The notes under the pieces are model-generated. The model was not told the origin of the DNA. It was given only the letters and a program-made list of their open reading frames with translations, and made no database searches. From JAEUMD01 sp937950105 (GTDB lineage Bacteria; Pseudomonadota; Alphaproteobacteria; Rhizobiales; Hyphomicrobiaceae), in assembly GCA_036821845.1 (NCBI GenBank), contig DAISIT010000013.1, positions 1 through 48,631 on the forward strand: a stretch of DNA of 48,631 nucleotides, written 5' to 3'. This document shows positions 23,280-31,783 of the stretch, piece by piece. A program made the translations under genes and the position numbers. Each line of letters begins with the position of its first letter. Position 1 is the first letter of the stretch.

Positions 23280-23308
23280 TTGCGATCGTAACGTGTTTAC
23301 ACTTTAAC
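23280..23308 (+). promoter_or_regulatory. Candidate promoter of the orphan response regulator
   Basis: TTGCGA (23280-23285), a 17-base spacer and TTTAAC (23303-23308) form a plausible sigma70 promoter 66 bases before the start codon. The -10 region overlaps a GTGTT...AACAC inverted repeat (23293-23310), which might be an operator. Confidence 0.35.
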
Positions 23309-23374
23309 ACAATGGGAGGTTGCCCAACTGCACCGGGGATACGATGCGCCACGGTGTTCCATCAGGAGCCGCCG

Positions 23375-24100
23375 ATGCCTGCGAGTGCCATGGCCACCAA
23401 GCAATCCGTCTGCAACGAGCCCGAGTATACGTCCGCGAATGACGCATCGATCCGTGTCGCCATCATCGATGTCCATCCGATGCTTTGCGCGGGCGTGGCC
23501 GACAGCTTCTCTTCCGAGCCCGGCTTCGAGGTCGTCGGCATCGGATCGACGGCGGACTCGGCTTACGAGATCGCGCACACCCTCTCGCCCGACCTGATGG
23601 TCGTCGACATCAACATTCCGGGTAACGGGTTGCGGGCCGTCGAGCGCATCGTCCACCGCATGCCGCACATCCGCATCATGATGCTGACGGCCTACGACGA
23701 CGCGGCGACCGTGCTCGAGTCGCTGCGCAGTGGCGCCGCCGGATATGTGTTGAAGGGCGTATCGGCGAGTGAGCTCATTGCCGCGGCGCGCTCCATCATG
23801 TGCGGTGAATCCTATGTCCCGCCGGGGCTCGCGACCGAACTCATCGGCATATCGCGCCAGACCGGTACGCCCGTCAGCAACAACGACGACGAGCAGCCGG
23901 TCATCCTGAGCAAGCGGGAGACGCAGATCCTTTCCGGCATCAGTCGCGGGCTGAGCAACAGCGAGATCGCTGCCGAAATCGGCGTCGCCGAGAAGACGGT
24001 GAAAAATCACATCACCAGCCTGCTGCGCAAACTGCACGTCCGCAACCGCGTCGAGGCGGCGTTGCTGCAATCCTCGCGCAGCTTGCCTCAAAACGGATGA
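23375..24100 (+). CDS. Orphan NarL/FixJ-type response regulator with an altered acidic pocket
   Basis: The 241-residue product has a receiver domain (27-145) and a LuxR-type HTH (about 175-235; LSKRETQILSGISRGLSNSE, EKTVKNHITSLLRKL). The phosphoacceptor is D78 (LMVVDINIPG) and the conserved Lys is K127. The usual DD pair that binds Mg2+ is D32-V33 (IIDVHPM), so one acid is missing and phosphorylation may be weak or absent. Start at ATG 23375 has AGGAG seven bases upstream. It is convergent with the histidine kinase/response regulator operon, whose regulator it resembles in sequence, so it may be a duplicated branch of the same system. Its likely targets are unknown. Confidence 0.9.
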   Translation: MPASAMATKQSVCNEPEYTSANDASIRVAIIDVHPMLCAGVADSFSSEPGFEVVGIGSTADSAYEIAHTLSPDLMVVDINIPGNGLRAVERIVHRMPHIRIMMLTAYDDAATVLESLRSGAAGYVLKGVSASELIAAARSIMCGESYVPPGLATELIGISRQTGTPVSNNDDEQPVILSKRETQILSGISRGLSNSEIAAEIGVAEKTVKNHITSLLRKLHVRNRVEAALLQSSRSLPQNG

Positions 24101-24132
24101 AGCCGGCGCTCCGGCGCCGCGAAACGAACAAA

Positions 24133-24155
24133 CGCCCGAGCCGCTGGCTCGGGCG
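24133..24155. terminator. Bidirectional hairpin between convergent regulators
   Basis: A perfect 10-bp stem (CGCCCGAGCC / GGCTCGGGCG) with a 3-base loop lies between two convergent stops, 33 bases past the orphan regulator's stop and 35 past that of the regulator on the other strand. No long T-run is present on either side. Confidence 0.6.
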
Positions 24156-24189
24156 TCGCTGTTCGTGCGGCTATCGCAGGAGTTGACGT

Positions 24190-24882
24190 TCAGCGCGACA
24201 GTGCCGGACGTGTGAGTGGAGCAGCGGCGCCTTCCCTGCCCGCCTGCGCCCGTCCGCGCAGTGACAGCGCCGCCTCGACGCGATTGCGCACCTGCAGCTT
24301 CTCCATGATGTTCGTCATGTAGTGCTTCACGGTCTTCTCGGAAATGCCGAGATAGCGCGCGATTTCCTTGTTGGTGCGCCCTTCGGCGACCAGCGCGAGG
24401 ATCTCGTCCTCGCGCGGCGTGAGCGAGGCGATGTCGTTGTGCTCGGCGGCGACGGCGCGGCGTCGCATGCACGAGAGGATGCGCGCCGCCAGGCCTGGCG
24501 TGACGTAGGTTTCGCCGCGAGCAATGGCGAGCACGGTACTGACGAGCTGGGCGCCGTCGATGCCCTTGAGGATATAGCCCTTGACGCCAGCGTCGAGTGC
24601 GGCCGCGACGTGCTCCTCGTTGTCGGAGGCCGTCAGCATGACGATGCGCACCTGCGGCGTCTGCCTGGTGATACGGCGCGCGGCCTCGAGCCCGTCGCCG
24701 ACGATGCCGATGTCGAGCAGCAGAACGTGCGGCTTCAGCCGTTCGCAGAGCGCAAGCGCATCATCCGCCGTGGCGCCTTGACCGATCACCTCGATGGCCG
24801 CCTCCGCCTGCAATGTCGCAGCGACCCCCTCGCGGAACAGCGGATGGTCGTCAACGATGGCAATGCGTACGTGGTCAGTCAT
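24190..24882 (-). CDS. NarL/FixJ-type response regulator
   Basis: The 230-residue product has a complete receiver domain: acidic pair D11-D12 (VDDHPLF), phosphoacceptor D57 (LLLDIGIVG) and Lys in YILKGIDG. The C-terminal LuxR HTH reads LTPREDEILALVAEGRTNKE and EKTVKHYMTNIMEKLQVRN. Start at 24882 (MTDHV) overlaps the end of the histidine kinase gene by 8 bases, so the two are translationally coupled and should be cognate. It probably controls transcription of nearby surface-redox or secretion genes, though no target site is evident. Confidence 0.93.
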   Translation of the reverse strand: MTDHVRIAIVDDHPLFREGVAATLQAEAAIEVIGQGATADDALALCERLKPHVLLLDIGIVGDGLEAARRITRQTPQVRIVMLTASDNEEHVAAALDAGVKGYILKGIDGAQLVSTVLAIARGETYVTPGLAARILSCMRRRAVAAEHNDIASLTPREDEILALVAEGRTNKEIARYLGISEKTVKHYMTNIMEKLQVRNRVEAALSLRGRAQAGREGAAAPLTRPALSR

Positions 24883-26365
24883 GACCCAAACCCAAGTCTT
24901 CAATGTTGAAACGCGCTTCCAAATGCGTGCCCTCGCCGGGGGCGGAACGAATGTTCAACTCGCCACCCATGGCGCGAATGCGATCGGTGAGGCCGCGCAG
25001 CCCCAGCCGGCTGGAGACGGTGTCGGCCGGCGTCCTGGTGATGCCCGGTCCGCTGTCGGACACGGTCAGCACGACATGCGTTCCGGCCATACGGGCCGAA
25101 ACCCGCTGTCCCGCGCCGCCGGCATGCTTGAAGGCATTGTTGAGACCTTCCTGCACGAACCGGTAGGCGCAGATGACGAACGGCAGCGGCATGCCGTCGG
25201 GAAGGCGGTCGTCGAGATCGAGAGCAACGGTGCTGCCGCTGCGCCGCTCGTGCATGGTCACCGAAAGCTCGATCGCCTGCGCCAGCGTGCAATCGTTGAG
25301 CTCGGGAATGGTCATCCCGGCGCAGATGCTGCGCACCTCCTTCAGCGAATCCGAAAGGGCACCGCGGATGATCGAGAAGTCGTGCTCGACCGCCTCCGGA
25401 GGTCTCGCCGCGCCGCCCGCACGGGGCCGCAAACCATCGAGCCGCAGCAGACCGAGACTGATGAGCTGCGCCGGACCATCGTGCAACTCGGCGCCGATCT
25501 GGCGCAGGAACTGCTCGTTGGCGCTGACGGCGCGCTGATTGGCCTGCGTGACCTTGCGTTGCAGAAAGCGATTGATCGCAAGCGTGCGGGACAGCTCCTC
25601 GACCCGGATCGAGAGCGACGACTTCTGCTGCGAAATGGTCTGGGCGCCCCGGCGCACGATCTGGAACAGCGAAGCAATCAGCACGAGGGTCAGACCGCCG
25701 ACCGTCGCTGCCGTCTCGATGTAGCTGGCGCGCATCTCGCGACGGAGATCCTGCGCGACCTGGTAGATCTCCGCGACGGCGATCACGGCATTGTCGGAGG
25801 CGCGGAACACCGGCGAATAAATCTCCAGGATCGGCACGTTGAACCGTCGCTCGATCTGGTTCTCTTCGTCGCTCAGGTCATCGAACTCGGTCGCGACGTG
25901 CCCCTGCCACGCTTCGCGCAGCGGCGCTGTCTCGGGATACTGGTGTCCGATATGGCGATGATCCTTGGCATAGACGACGCGACCGCCCGGTGCCCAGATC
26001 TTGATGCTGGCGATCCGATCGCGCAGCATCGTCTGCTGTGAGAAGATCGCGTCGAGCCGATCGATCGTCGCCGCCGACAGCTTTCCTGCCTCGGGCAGCT
26101 CCTGCACATAGGGCTCGACGAAGCCGTGCAGATAGAGCGCGGCGTTGGCGGCCGAGTTGGCGATGATGCCCTTGACGATGCGATCACTGACCCAGGCGCC
26201 GAGCACGGTCATGAAGGCCGTGACGACGACCGACGCGACGATGACGAACTGGATGTGGAGTTCGCGCTTTGCCCACCAACCGGACAGGCGGCCCGCCAAC
26301 CTCGGCAGTCCGGATGCGGCGGCACCGACATACGCAACGACATTGGCGGAGCTGACATGAGCCAC
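24875..26365 (-). CDS. Membrane sensor histidine kinase, NarX-like (HisKA_3)
   Basis: The 496-residue kinase has two membrane segments (about 39-59 and 217-236) enclosing a periplasmic sensor domain of about 155 residues that I cannot assign. A short coiled linker (245-290) leads to the dimerisation helix with H295 (AELHDGPAQLISLGLLRLDG), typical of the HisKA_3 class that pairs with NarL-type regulators. The HATPase domain follows (about 390-490; N box EGLNNAFKHAGG, G1 box VSDSGPGI, G2 box LGLRGLTDRI). It phosphorylates the regulator encoded directly downstream. An FNR/FixK-type box stands 87-100 bases upstream of the start, suggesting oxygen-responsive control. Confidence 0.92.
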   Translation of the reverse strand: MAHVSSANVVAYVGAAASGLPRLAGRLSGWWAKRELHIQFVIVASVVVTAFMTVLGAWVSDRIVKGIIANSAANAALYLHGFVEPYVQELPEAGKLSAATIDRLDAIFSQQTMLRDRIASIKIWAPGGRVVYAKDHRHIGHQYPETAPLREAWQGHVATEFDDLSDEENQIERRFNVPILEIYSPVFRASDNAVIAVAEIYQVAQDLRREMRASYIETAATVGGLTLVLIASLFQIVRRGAQTISQQKSSLSIRVEELSRTLAINRFLQRKVTQANQRAVSANEQFLRQIGAELHDGPAQLISLGLLRLDGLRPRAGGAARPPEAVEHDFSIIRGALSDSLKEVRSICAGMTIPELNDCTLAQAIELSVTMHERRSGSTVALDLDDRLPDGMPLPFVICAYRFVQEGLNNAFKHAGGAGQRVSARMAGTHVVLTVSDSGPGITRTPADTVSSRLGLRGLTDRIRAMGGELNIRSAPGEGTHLEARFNIEDLGLGHD

Positions 26366-26417
26366 CCAGGAACTCCCTAACTAAGGTCCCGTGGATACGC
26401 GGCATTGCATGCGATTG

Positions 26418-26465
26418 CTTATAACACAATTTACGATCCCAGCGAGCCAAATTGATGTAAATCAA
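26418..26465 (-). promoter_or_regulatory. FNR/FixK-type box and possible -10 for the sensor kinase
   Basis: TTGATGTAAATCAA at 26452-26465 is a perfect TTGAT-N4-ATCAA palindrome, the consensus of FNR/FixK/Anr regulators. On the minus strand TATAAG follows at 26423-26418, 28 bases further, a candidate -10. The spacing is a little longer than usual for class II activation. The surrounding 26390-26600 is A/T-rich, unlike nearby DNA, as expected of a regulatory region. Confidence 0.55.
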
Positions 26466-26607
26466 CGTAACTCGACAATTCCGCAAATTCGCAACATTGG
26501 CTGCAAGCGGATCAATTCGATCGACGAACGTCCCGATAAAGCATGGCTTTCGCTCAGTTTTGCGCCATCTGAATTGCCGTTGACAGAGAAACTTCCAGAA
26601 CCCGCGT

Positions 26608-28932
26608 TCAGCGCACGAGCACACGATCCAGCTGCTCCCGGCGGTCGGGGGGAGTCGCCCGTTGCGGGCGTGTCGTCAGATTGATGCGATCACGGAATTC
26701 GGCGGCAATGCCGCGAATCTGGTTCGCGTCTTTGACGATCTGCGGCGTTATGGCGATCAAAAGCTCCGTACGCCGGATCTGATCGTCCTTGTCCTTGAAC
26801 AGATTTCCGAGCACCGGAACATTGCCGATCAGCGGCACCTGCTGGCGTGCCTTGCGCGCCCGGTCCTGCATGAAGCCGGCAAGCACGATGCTCTCGCCGC
26901 TGTTGACCGCGACAGTGGTGTTGATGCGCCGCTGCTGGATGGTCGGCGAGTCGATGGTCGAAGTCGTCGTCGGCACGACGTCGCTCACCTCCTGCTCGAT
27001 GTCGAGTAGGATGCGGCCATTGTCGCCTATGCGCGGCGTCACACCGAGAATGACGCCGGTCGATCGGAACGAGATGGAGTTGACGATCGGCGCGGCCGGA
27101 TCGGTCGAAGCGACGGCCGACTGCGTCGCGATCGGCACCTCGTCACCGATCTGCAGCAGCGCCCGCTTGTTGTCGAGCACCATCATGGACGGCGACGACA
27201 CCACGTTCACATCGGTGATGTCGGAGAGCGCATTGAGAGCGATCTGCACGTTCGGCATGTTGAGGAAATAGGAGAACCCGGGGAAGCGCGGCGCCACCGC
27301 GCCGAGCACGCTGTCCGTCAAACGGAACTGGCTCGCCTGCGACTCGAAGAACCATCTGAGGCCGAAACGAAGCTGGTCGTTCAGCGTCACCTCGGCGATG
27401 GTCGCCTCGAGCAGCACCTGCGATGGCGCCACGTCGATGCGCGACAGGATTTGTTTGACGCGCTTGTACTCGCGCGCGGTCGCCGTGATGACCAGCGCAT
27501 TGTTCGGTTCGTCGGCGACCACCTTGATGCCGCTCCGGAGATCACTCGGCGGTGCATAGGCTGGCAGCGCGCCCGTCTCGACCGGGGCTGCCGCTGTGCC
27601 CTCGTCATAACGGCTGCCGGCGACCGTGGATGGCGCGGCGACAGCTCCGCCTGCGGCGACCGACGCAGCCGCCGGCGCGAGCGGCGACGAGGCCGTCAAC
27701 GGCCGCGGCTCGATGGACGTTGTGCGCCGCGCATCGAGCGTCTGCGTCGTCAGCGGCGCATCGGCGGAAGATGACGTCGTGACCGGCTGGCCGCCGGGCG
27801 GCAACGCGCCGACGACCTGCTCACCGGCCCTGTCGTTCGATGGCGTGTAGACCTTCGTCAGCAGCTCCGCCAGCTCGCGCGCGGGGCGATTCTGCACGTG
27901 ATAGACATTGACGTGGGCCTCGCTCTCCTGGCCGACGAGATCGATGCGGCGGATCCACGCCTGTGCCTTGGTCAGGTACTCGCGCCGTGCCGTGATGACG
28001 AGCACCGACTTGAGGCGGCGGTTCGGCACGAAGCGCACGACACCCTTGACGGGGCTCTCGCGGTCGTTCGCGAAAATCGTATCGAGTTCCTGCGCGATCG
28101 CCTCCGGATCGCCGCTCTCGACCGGGAACAGGCCGAACGACATGCCGCGCATCCAGTCGACATCGAAGGTGGCGACAGTGTCACGGATCGACGACAGCTC
28201 GTTGGCGGTGCCGCTGACGATGAGGACGTTGCGGCTCTGGTCGACCTTGAGAATGGACGCCTGCGGTGCCAGCGCGGAGAGGATGCGCTGCATCTCCTCG
28301 GCGGCGACATAGCGCAGCGCCACGATCTCGTTCCCGAGCCCTGCGGATCGCTTATCGCGGCCACGGCGAACGAGGCCCGATGGCGCCGCGCCCTCGGCGG
28401 CGACGATGCGATAGATGCCGTTGTCGACCACGAGAGCGGCGCCTTCGGCCCGAACGAGGCTCTCGAACGTCGCCAGCAGATCGGCCTTCGGGATCGGCAC
28501 GGCGGTGCGCAGCGTGATCGAACCCTTGACGTTGTCGGCTACCACATAATTGAGCTTCAGCACGTCGCCGAGCACGGTGCTCGCCACCTCCTGGATGGTG
28601 GCACCCGACAGGTTGAGCGTGATGCCGTCGGCGGTTTCCTGCGCACCGGCGGGAGGAGCCCCGCCAGCCTGGGGCGGCGGCTTGCCGAGCATCGGCTCGC
28701 TCGCGGGGAACAAGCGCGGAGCAGTGGTTTCGACGTCTGCGGCATCGGACGTGCGCACCCCGGGACGCTGCGCGGCGGAACCGATCTCGCTGCCGCGCGA
28801 CGGCCCGCTCAACGGCCCCGGCAACGCCAGCTGCTCGTAGGGCAATGTGCAACCCGGGAGAATAACGGCCAATGCGCAAAGTGGTGCGACCCGCAGAGCG
28901 CGCACGAACCGGAGCCATGGCCCGACGGTCAC
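26608..28932 (-). CDS. gspD: Type II secretion secretin GspD, lipoprotein type
   Basis: GspD forms the outer-membrane channel of the T2SS. I take the GTG at 28932 as start because GGGAGG lies six bases upstream and it yields a clean lipoprotein signal ending in lipobox LPGC (Cys28). The N0-N3 ring domains occupy about 110-560 (N0: ITLNLSGATIQEVASTVLGD; VVADEPNNALVITA in N3). A low-complexity Ala/Ser/Thr/Pro insert of about 100 residues interrupts them. The secretin beta-domain is C-terminal (VLDNKRALLQIGDEVPI, ESIVLAGFMQDR, LIAITPQIV). The 774-residue length is typical. Lipidated secretins such as HxcQ insert without a separate pilotin; none is seen here. Confidence 0.93.
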   Translation of the reverse strand: MTVGPWLRFVRALRVAPLCALAVILPGCTLPYEQLALPGPLSGPSRGSEIGSAAQRPGVRTSDAADVETTAPRLFPASEPMLGKPPPQAGGAPPAGAQETADGITLNLSGATIQEVASTVLGDVLKLNYVVADNVKGSITLRTAVPIPKADLLATFESLVRAEGAALVVDNGIYRIVAAEGAAPSGLVRRGRDKRSAGLGNEIVALRYVAAEEMQRILSALAPQASILKVDQSRNVLIVSGTANELSSIRDTVATFDVDWMRGMSFGLFPVESGDPEAIAQELDTIFANDRESPVKGVVRFVPNRRLKSVLVITARREYLTKAQAWIRRIDLVGQESEAHVNVYHVQNRPARELAELLTKVYTPSNDRAGEQVVGALPPGGQPVTTSSSADAPLTTQTLDARRTTSIEPRPLTASSPLAPAAASVAAGGAVAAPSTVAGSRYDEGTAAAPVETGALPAYAPPSDLRSGIKVVADEPNNALVITATAREYKRVKQILSRIDVAPSQVLLEATIAEVTLNDQLRFGLRWFFESQASQFRLTDSVLGAVAPRFPGFSYFLNMPNVQIALNALSDITDVNVVSSPSMMVLDNKRALLQIGDEVPIATQSAVASTDPAAPIVNSISFRSTGVILGVTPRIGDNGRILLDIEQEVSDVVPTTTSTIDSPTIQQRRINTTVAVNSGESIVLAGFMQDRARKARQQVPLIGNVPVLGNLFKDKDDQIRRTELLIAITPQIVKDANQIRGIAAEFRDRINLTTRPQRATPPDRREQLDRVLVR

Positions 28933-29256
28933 TCGCTTCCTCCCTGAGTGCGCCCCCCATCGCCGCGGAGGCCCGTTGCTCACCTCGTCCGACATTCCCA
29001 TCCGCGCGTCGCCGTGCCTCTCCCAGCGCTGCGCCTCTGGTTCGTTACACCCCGGCCGCATCAGCGGACAGGGGGCAGGCCAGGCTCAGGGCTCTTTCCC
29101 GACTCGCGTGTCACGATTCGGGGACAGGGGCCCAGTCGTCGGGTTGCACCGTCCACCATGATCGTAGAGTTGTGGACAGACCAGAGCCCGATGCGGCCCT
29201 GAGAGCGCACGCACACATCTGCACAAGCGGAGGAGCCAGCGGGCGGCGCACGTTGC
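28933..29256. other. Intergenic region between the C/N-like gene and gspD
   Basis: These 324 bases lie between two minus-strand secretion genes. CCTCCC at 28939-28944 is the complement of the gspD ribosome-binding site. The frame of gspD remains open to 29061 with other ATGs, so part could be coding if a longer start is used. I see no hairpin, repeat or promoter strong enough to list. Confidence 0.45.
28939..28944 (-). promoter_or_regulatory. Ribosome-binding site fixing a GTG start for gspD
   Basis: Minus-strand GGGAGG lies six bases before GTG 28932-28930. In-frame ATGs at 29061 and 29001 would bury the lipoprotein signal behind 43 or 23 hydrophilic residues. Confidence 0.6.
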
Positions 29257-29850
29257 TCATTGCGCCGATGTGCTGGTCCTGACGGTCAACTGCTGGCGAT
29301 GTCCCGAGGCTTCGAGCCAGACCTCGCCAGGGCCGATCTGAGCCACGCGCCAGCCTTGCAGTATCTCGCCCTCGGCATACCAGACACCACGCGCCGAATC
29401 ACCGAGGCGGAGCAGCGCCCGCGTCGGCGTGCGGCCCGAGCCCGCGACACCCACCAGCCGCAAGCCCTCGGGCAACGGCGGCGGCGGGGAAGCAGCAGAG
29501 GCTTCGGCCTGTGCCACCGCGGGCGGCGGTTCATCGGCAGGCGCCGCTTCGGTTTCCAGGGGCTTGACCTCGGTCGGCGGCGTCTCGACGCGCGGTTGTG
29601 GCGGCCGGCGGGTGCCCTGGAACAACGGGCGCGCCAGCGTCTCGCCGAGCGAAGCCAGCTCCGGCACGTCGCGAACGCGCGGAGGTGACGGTGGTGGAGC
29701 TGGCGCGATAACGCTCGCGTCGCCCGTGCGCGGGCTGGTATCGATCGGCATGGTCGCTGCATGCCAGAGCACCCCGGCGGCACCGAGATTGGCGAGCACC
29801 GCGGCTGCCATCAGCGCGGGCGCGCGACGCGTGCCTCTAGCGTGCGCCAT
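29257..29850 (-). CDS. Type II secretion GspC/GspN-like inner-membrane protein
   Basis: The 197-residue product starts MAHARGTRRAPAL and has one N-terminal membrane helix (about 12-30). It continues with a Pro-rich linker containing LGETLARPLFQGTRRPP, the 'RPLF..SRRP' element found in GspC/GspN-type proteins. The C-terminal half is a beta-rich homology-region-like domain (LRLVGVAGSG, ALLRLGDSARGVWYAEGEI, GWRVAQIGPGEVWLE). GspC links the secretin to the inner-membrane platform and helps choose substrates; no PDZ domain is present. It overlaps the end of gspM by 14 bases. Confidence 0.75.
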   Translation of the reverse strand: MAHARGTRRAPALMAAAVLANLGAAGVLWHAATMPIDTSPRTGDASVIAPAPPPSPPRVRDVPELASLGETLARPLFQGTRRPPQPRVETPPTEVKPLETEAAPADEPPPAVAQAEASAASPPPPLPEGLRLVGVAGSGRTPTRALLRLGDSARGVWYAEGEILQGWRVAQIGPGEVWLEASGHRQQLTVRTSTSAQ

Positions 29851-30508
29851 CACCGGCCTCCTCGGGGGGCATATCGGGGCTTGCCACCGGGCTCTCACCT
29901 GCTCCCGAGGCGGCGGTCGGCTCCCCGGCGCGCGGGCCGGCGGCGCCATAGGCGGCGAGCGTGACGTTCAGTTTATCGCTGTCACCCGTCTCGCCGAGCA
30001 TGGCCAGCCGCCCCGCCTCCGGCGCGATCACGAGTGTATCGATCAACACCAGCGGCGTGTGGCGCTCGAGGGCCACGAGCAGGCGCTGCAGCGCTGCCAT
30101 CGATGCGTCGAAGCGAGCCTCCATCCCGATCACGCGGACCTCGCCGGCCGGACGCGGCGGCAGCGCGCGTGTCGAAGCGAGCCGAACCCCTTCCGTCTTC
30201 GCTGCTGCCTTCAGGATCGCCAGCAGATGCGCACCCTTGAGCGCGTCGCTCTCGCCGTCGAGATACGCGCGCGCCGCCGTCGCTGCCATTGCAGCCGGCG
30301 GCGGGGAACGACTGTCCTCCTGGCGCGCGGCAATCTCTCGCTCGAGCCTTCCGATCAGCGTTCGTGCCGCCTCGATGCGGGTCCGAGCTTCATCGAAGCG
30401 CGCCTGCACCGGCACGATGGCCATGGCGTAGACGCCGGCAAGTAGTGCGGCCAGCAGCGCCAACGCCAGCAACCTGCGACCGAGCGTGGCGATGCCTCCC
30501 CTACTCAT
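29837..30508 (-). CDS. gspM: Type II secretion platform protein GspM
   Basis: The 223-residue product has one N-terminal membrane helix (about 12-32), a coiled-coil stretch with basic/acidic residues (EARTRIEAARTLIGRLEREI), and a ferredoxin-like C-terminal domain (GEVRVIGMEARFDASMAALQ). This organisation is that of GspM, which partners GspL in the inner-membrane platform. Its ATG overlaps the gspL stop (30505-30508), and the C/N-like gene overlaps its end, so all three are translationally coupled. Sequence identity in this family is low; position supports the call. Confidence 0.8.
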   Translation of the reverse strand: MSRGGIATLGRRLLALALLAALLAGVYAMAIVPVQARFDEARTRIEAARTLIGRLEREIAARQEDSRSPPPAAMAATAARAYLDGESDALKGAHLLAILKAAAKTEGVRLASTRALPPRPAGEVRVIGMEARFDASMAALQRLLVALERHTPLVLIDTLVIAPEAGRLAMLGETGDSDKLNVTLAAYGAAGPRAGEPTAASGAGESPVASPDMPPEEAGDGAR

Positions 30509-31620
30509 GGCGCGCCTCGCGCCGTAGCGGCAGCACTTTGCCCGGCCGGCGCCACCAGCGTCGCCTTGAGCGCGAAACGCTCCTTGCCGACACGCGCGTC
30601 GAAGGTCACCGGAGCCGACAGCGCAGCCCCTGCGAACGCATCCGCGCGCTCGAACAACGCCACCAGGGCCGCCGCCGAGACGCTGTAGCCTTGCACTTCG
30701 ATGTCGCGATGGTCGATGCGCAGCGAGGTGAGGAAATCCGTGTCGGGCAGCACGCGCGTCACCTGGTCGATGACGAGCGCGCGCGAGATCTCAGCCGACG
30801 CGAGGTCGCGGAGTGCCGCGAGATCACCGGTCGCGCCCGCCCGTGCGCGCCGCTCTGCACCGAGACTCGAAAGCTGCTCACGCAATTCGCCCGCGCGCGC
30901 CTCGAGTCCGGCCAGCGCCGTCTCGTGCCGGTCGATAGCGACGAGCGCCGCTGCGATAGCAAGCGCCGTCGCGGTCAATGCGAGCAGCCGCGGCGCCGTT
31001 CGAGGTGACTCTTGCGGACGCTCGGCGGCGAGCAGATCGACCGGCAGGACACGTTGCTCTCCCGCATCCCAGCACTCGACGCGCTCGACTTCGAGGCCGG
31101 CGGCGGCGAGAGGTTGCCGAGCCCGCGCAAGGATGTCGCGCCGCGCGATCACGTGCAGCACGGTCGTGTGGCCGGTGCGTGTCGCGGGCGTTGCCTCGTC
31201 GACGGCATAGGCGGCGACCACGTCGTCGAGTTTGAACGGCGTCGTACGTTCGAGATCGAGCGCCAGGATGCGGCCCGCATCACGCAACGCCGCGTCGGGC
31301 AGCTCTACCCGGCGCACCAGGCATTGATGCGGTGCGAGGCGCACGGCAACACGCGGCCGACGGCGTGCAGCGGCCAGGCGGTCGAGTTCATCCGTGAGGG
31401 CGGTACCGTCGCCCGCCGACCCGGTCGCGACACAGCGCGTGCGCCCTGCGGCTTCGTCGAGCAACCGCGTTCCCGCCGCACCGTAGGCGAGAACCAGCCA
31501 GCGACCGCGCGGGCGGACTTCGCCGCGCGCCCGGTCACCGGGCAGCATGGCGGCGAGTTCTTCGCCCCACCACTCGGTGAACCGGCTCAAGGGGCCGCCC
31601 TTCACGCCTGCGATGGACAA
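30505..31620 (-). CDS. gspL: Type II secretion platform protein GspL (PilM/PilN-like)
   Basis: The 371-residue product has an N-terminal cytoplasmic actin-like half (GRWLVLAYGAAGTRL; LALDLERTTPFKLDDVVAAY, the PilM/GspL hallmark). One membrane helix follows (about 213-231, LLALTATALAIAAALVAID). The PilN-like periplasmic half has a coiled coil and a ferredoxin-like domain (about 300-365). GspL recruits the ATPase GspE, which is encoded divergently just upstream. It heads the minus-strand L-M-C/N operon. Confidence 0.85.
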   Translation of the reverse strand: MSIAGVKGGPLSRFTEWWGEELAAMLPGDRARGEVRPRGRWLVLAYGAAGTRLLDEAAGRTRCVATGSAGDGTALTDELDRLAAARRRPRVAVRLAPHQCLVRRVELPDAALRDAGRILALDLERTTPFKLDDVVAAYAVDEATPATRTGHTTVLHVIARRDILARARQPLAAAGLEVERVECWDAGEQRVLPVDLLAAERPQESPRTAPRLLALTATALAIAAALVAIDRHETALAGLEARAGELREQLSSLGAERRARAGATGDLAALRDLASAEISRALVIDQVTRVLPDTDFLTSLRIDHRDIEVQGYSVSAAALVALFERADAFAGAALSAPVTFDARVGKERFALKATLVAPAGQSAAATARGAP

Positions 31621-31721
31621 GACGCACTCCGGCCACAGAGGAATCCACGTGCGGACAGCGCGAAGCCGGCTTTACCAAGGCAACCGGTTCGCGCCGGCCC
31701 GACATCGAACCATCCTAGCTC

Positions 31722-31736
31722 ATGCTATGATAGCAT
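31722..31736. promoter_or_regulatory. Palindrome in the divergent T2SS promoter region
   Basis: ATGCTAT-G-ATAGCAT is a perfect palindrome with 7-base arms, centred in the 163-base space between gspL and gspE. It contains TATGAT, a fair -10 hexamer for the plus strand. An operator controlling both arms of the secretion locus is plausible but inferred. Confidence 0.4.
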
Positions 31737-31783
31737 CGTCGCACGTCGCCAGTTGTTCGTTAAGTCGCGTTGCTGTGGTGCCG

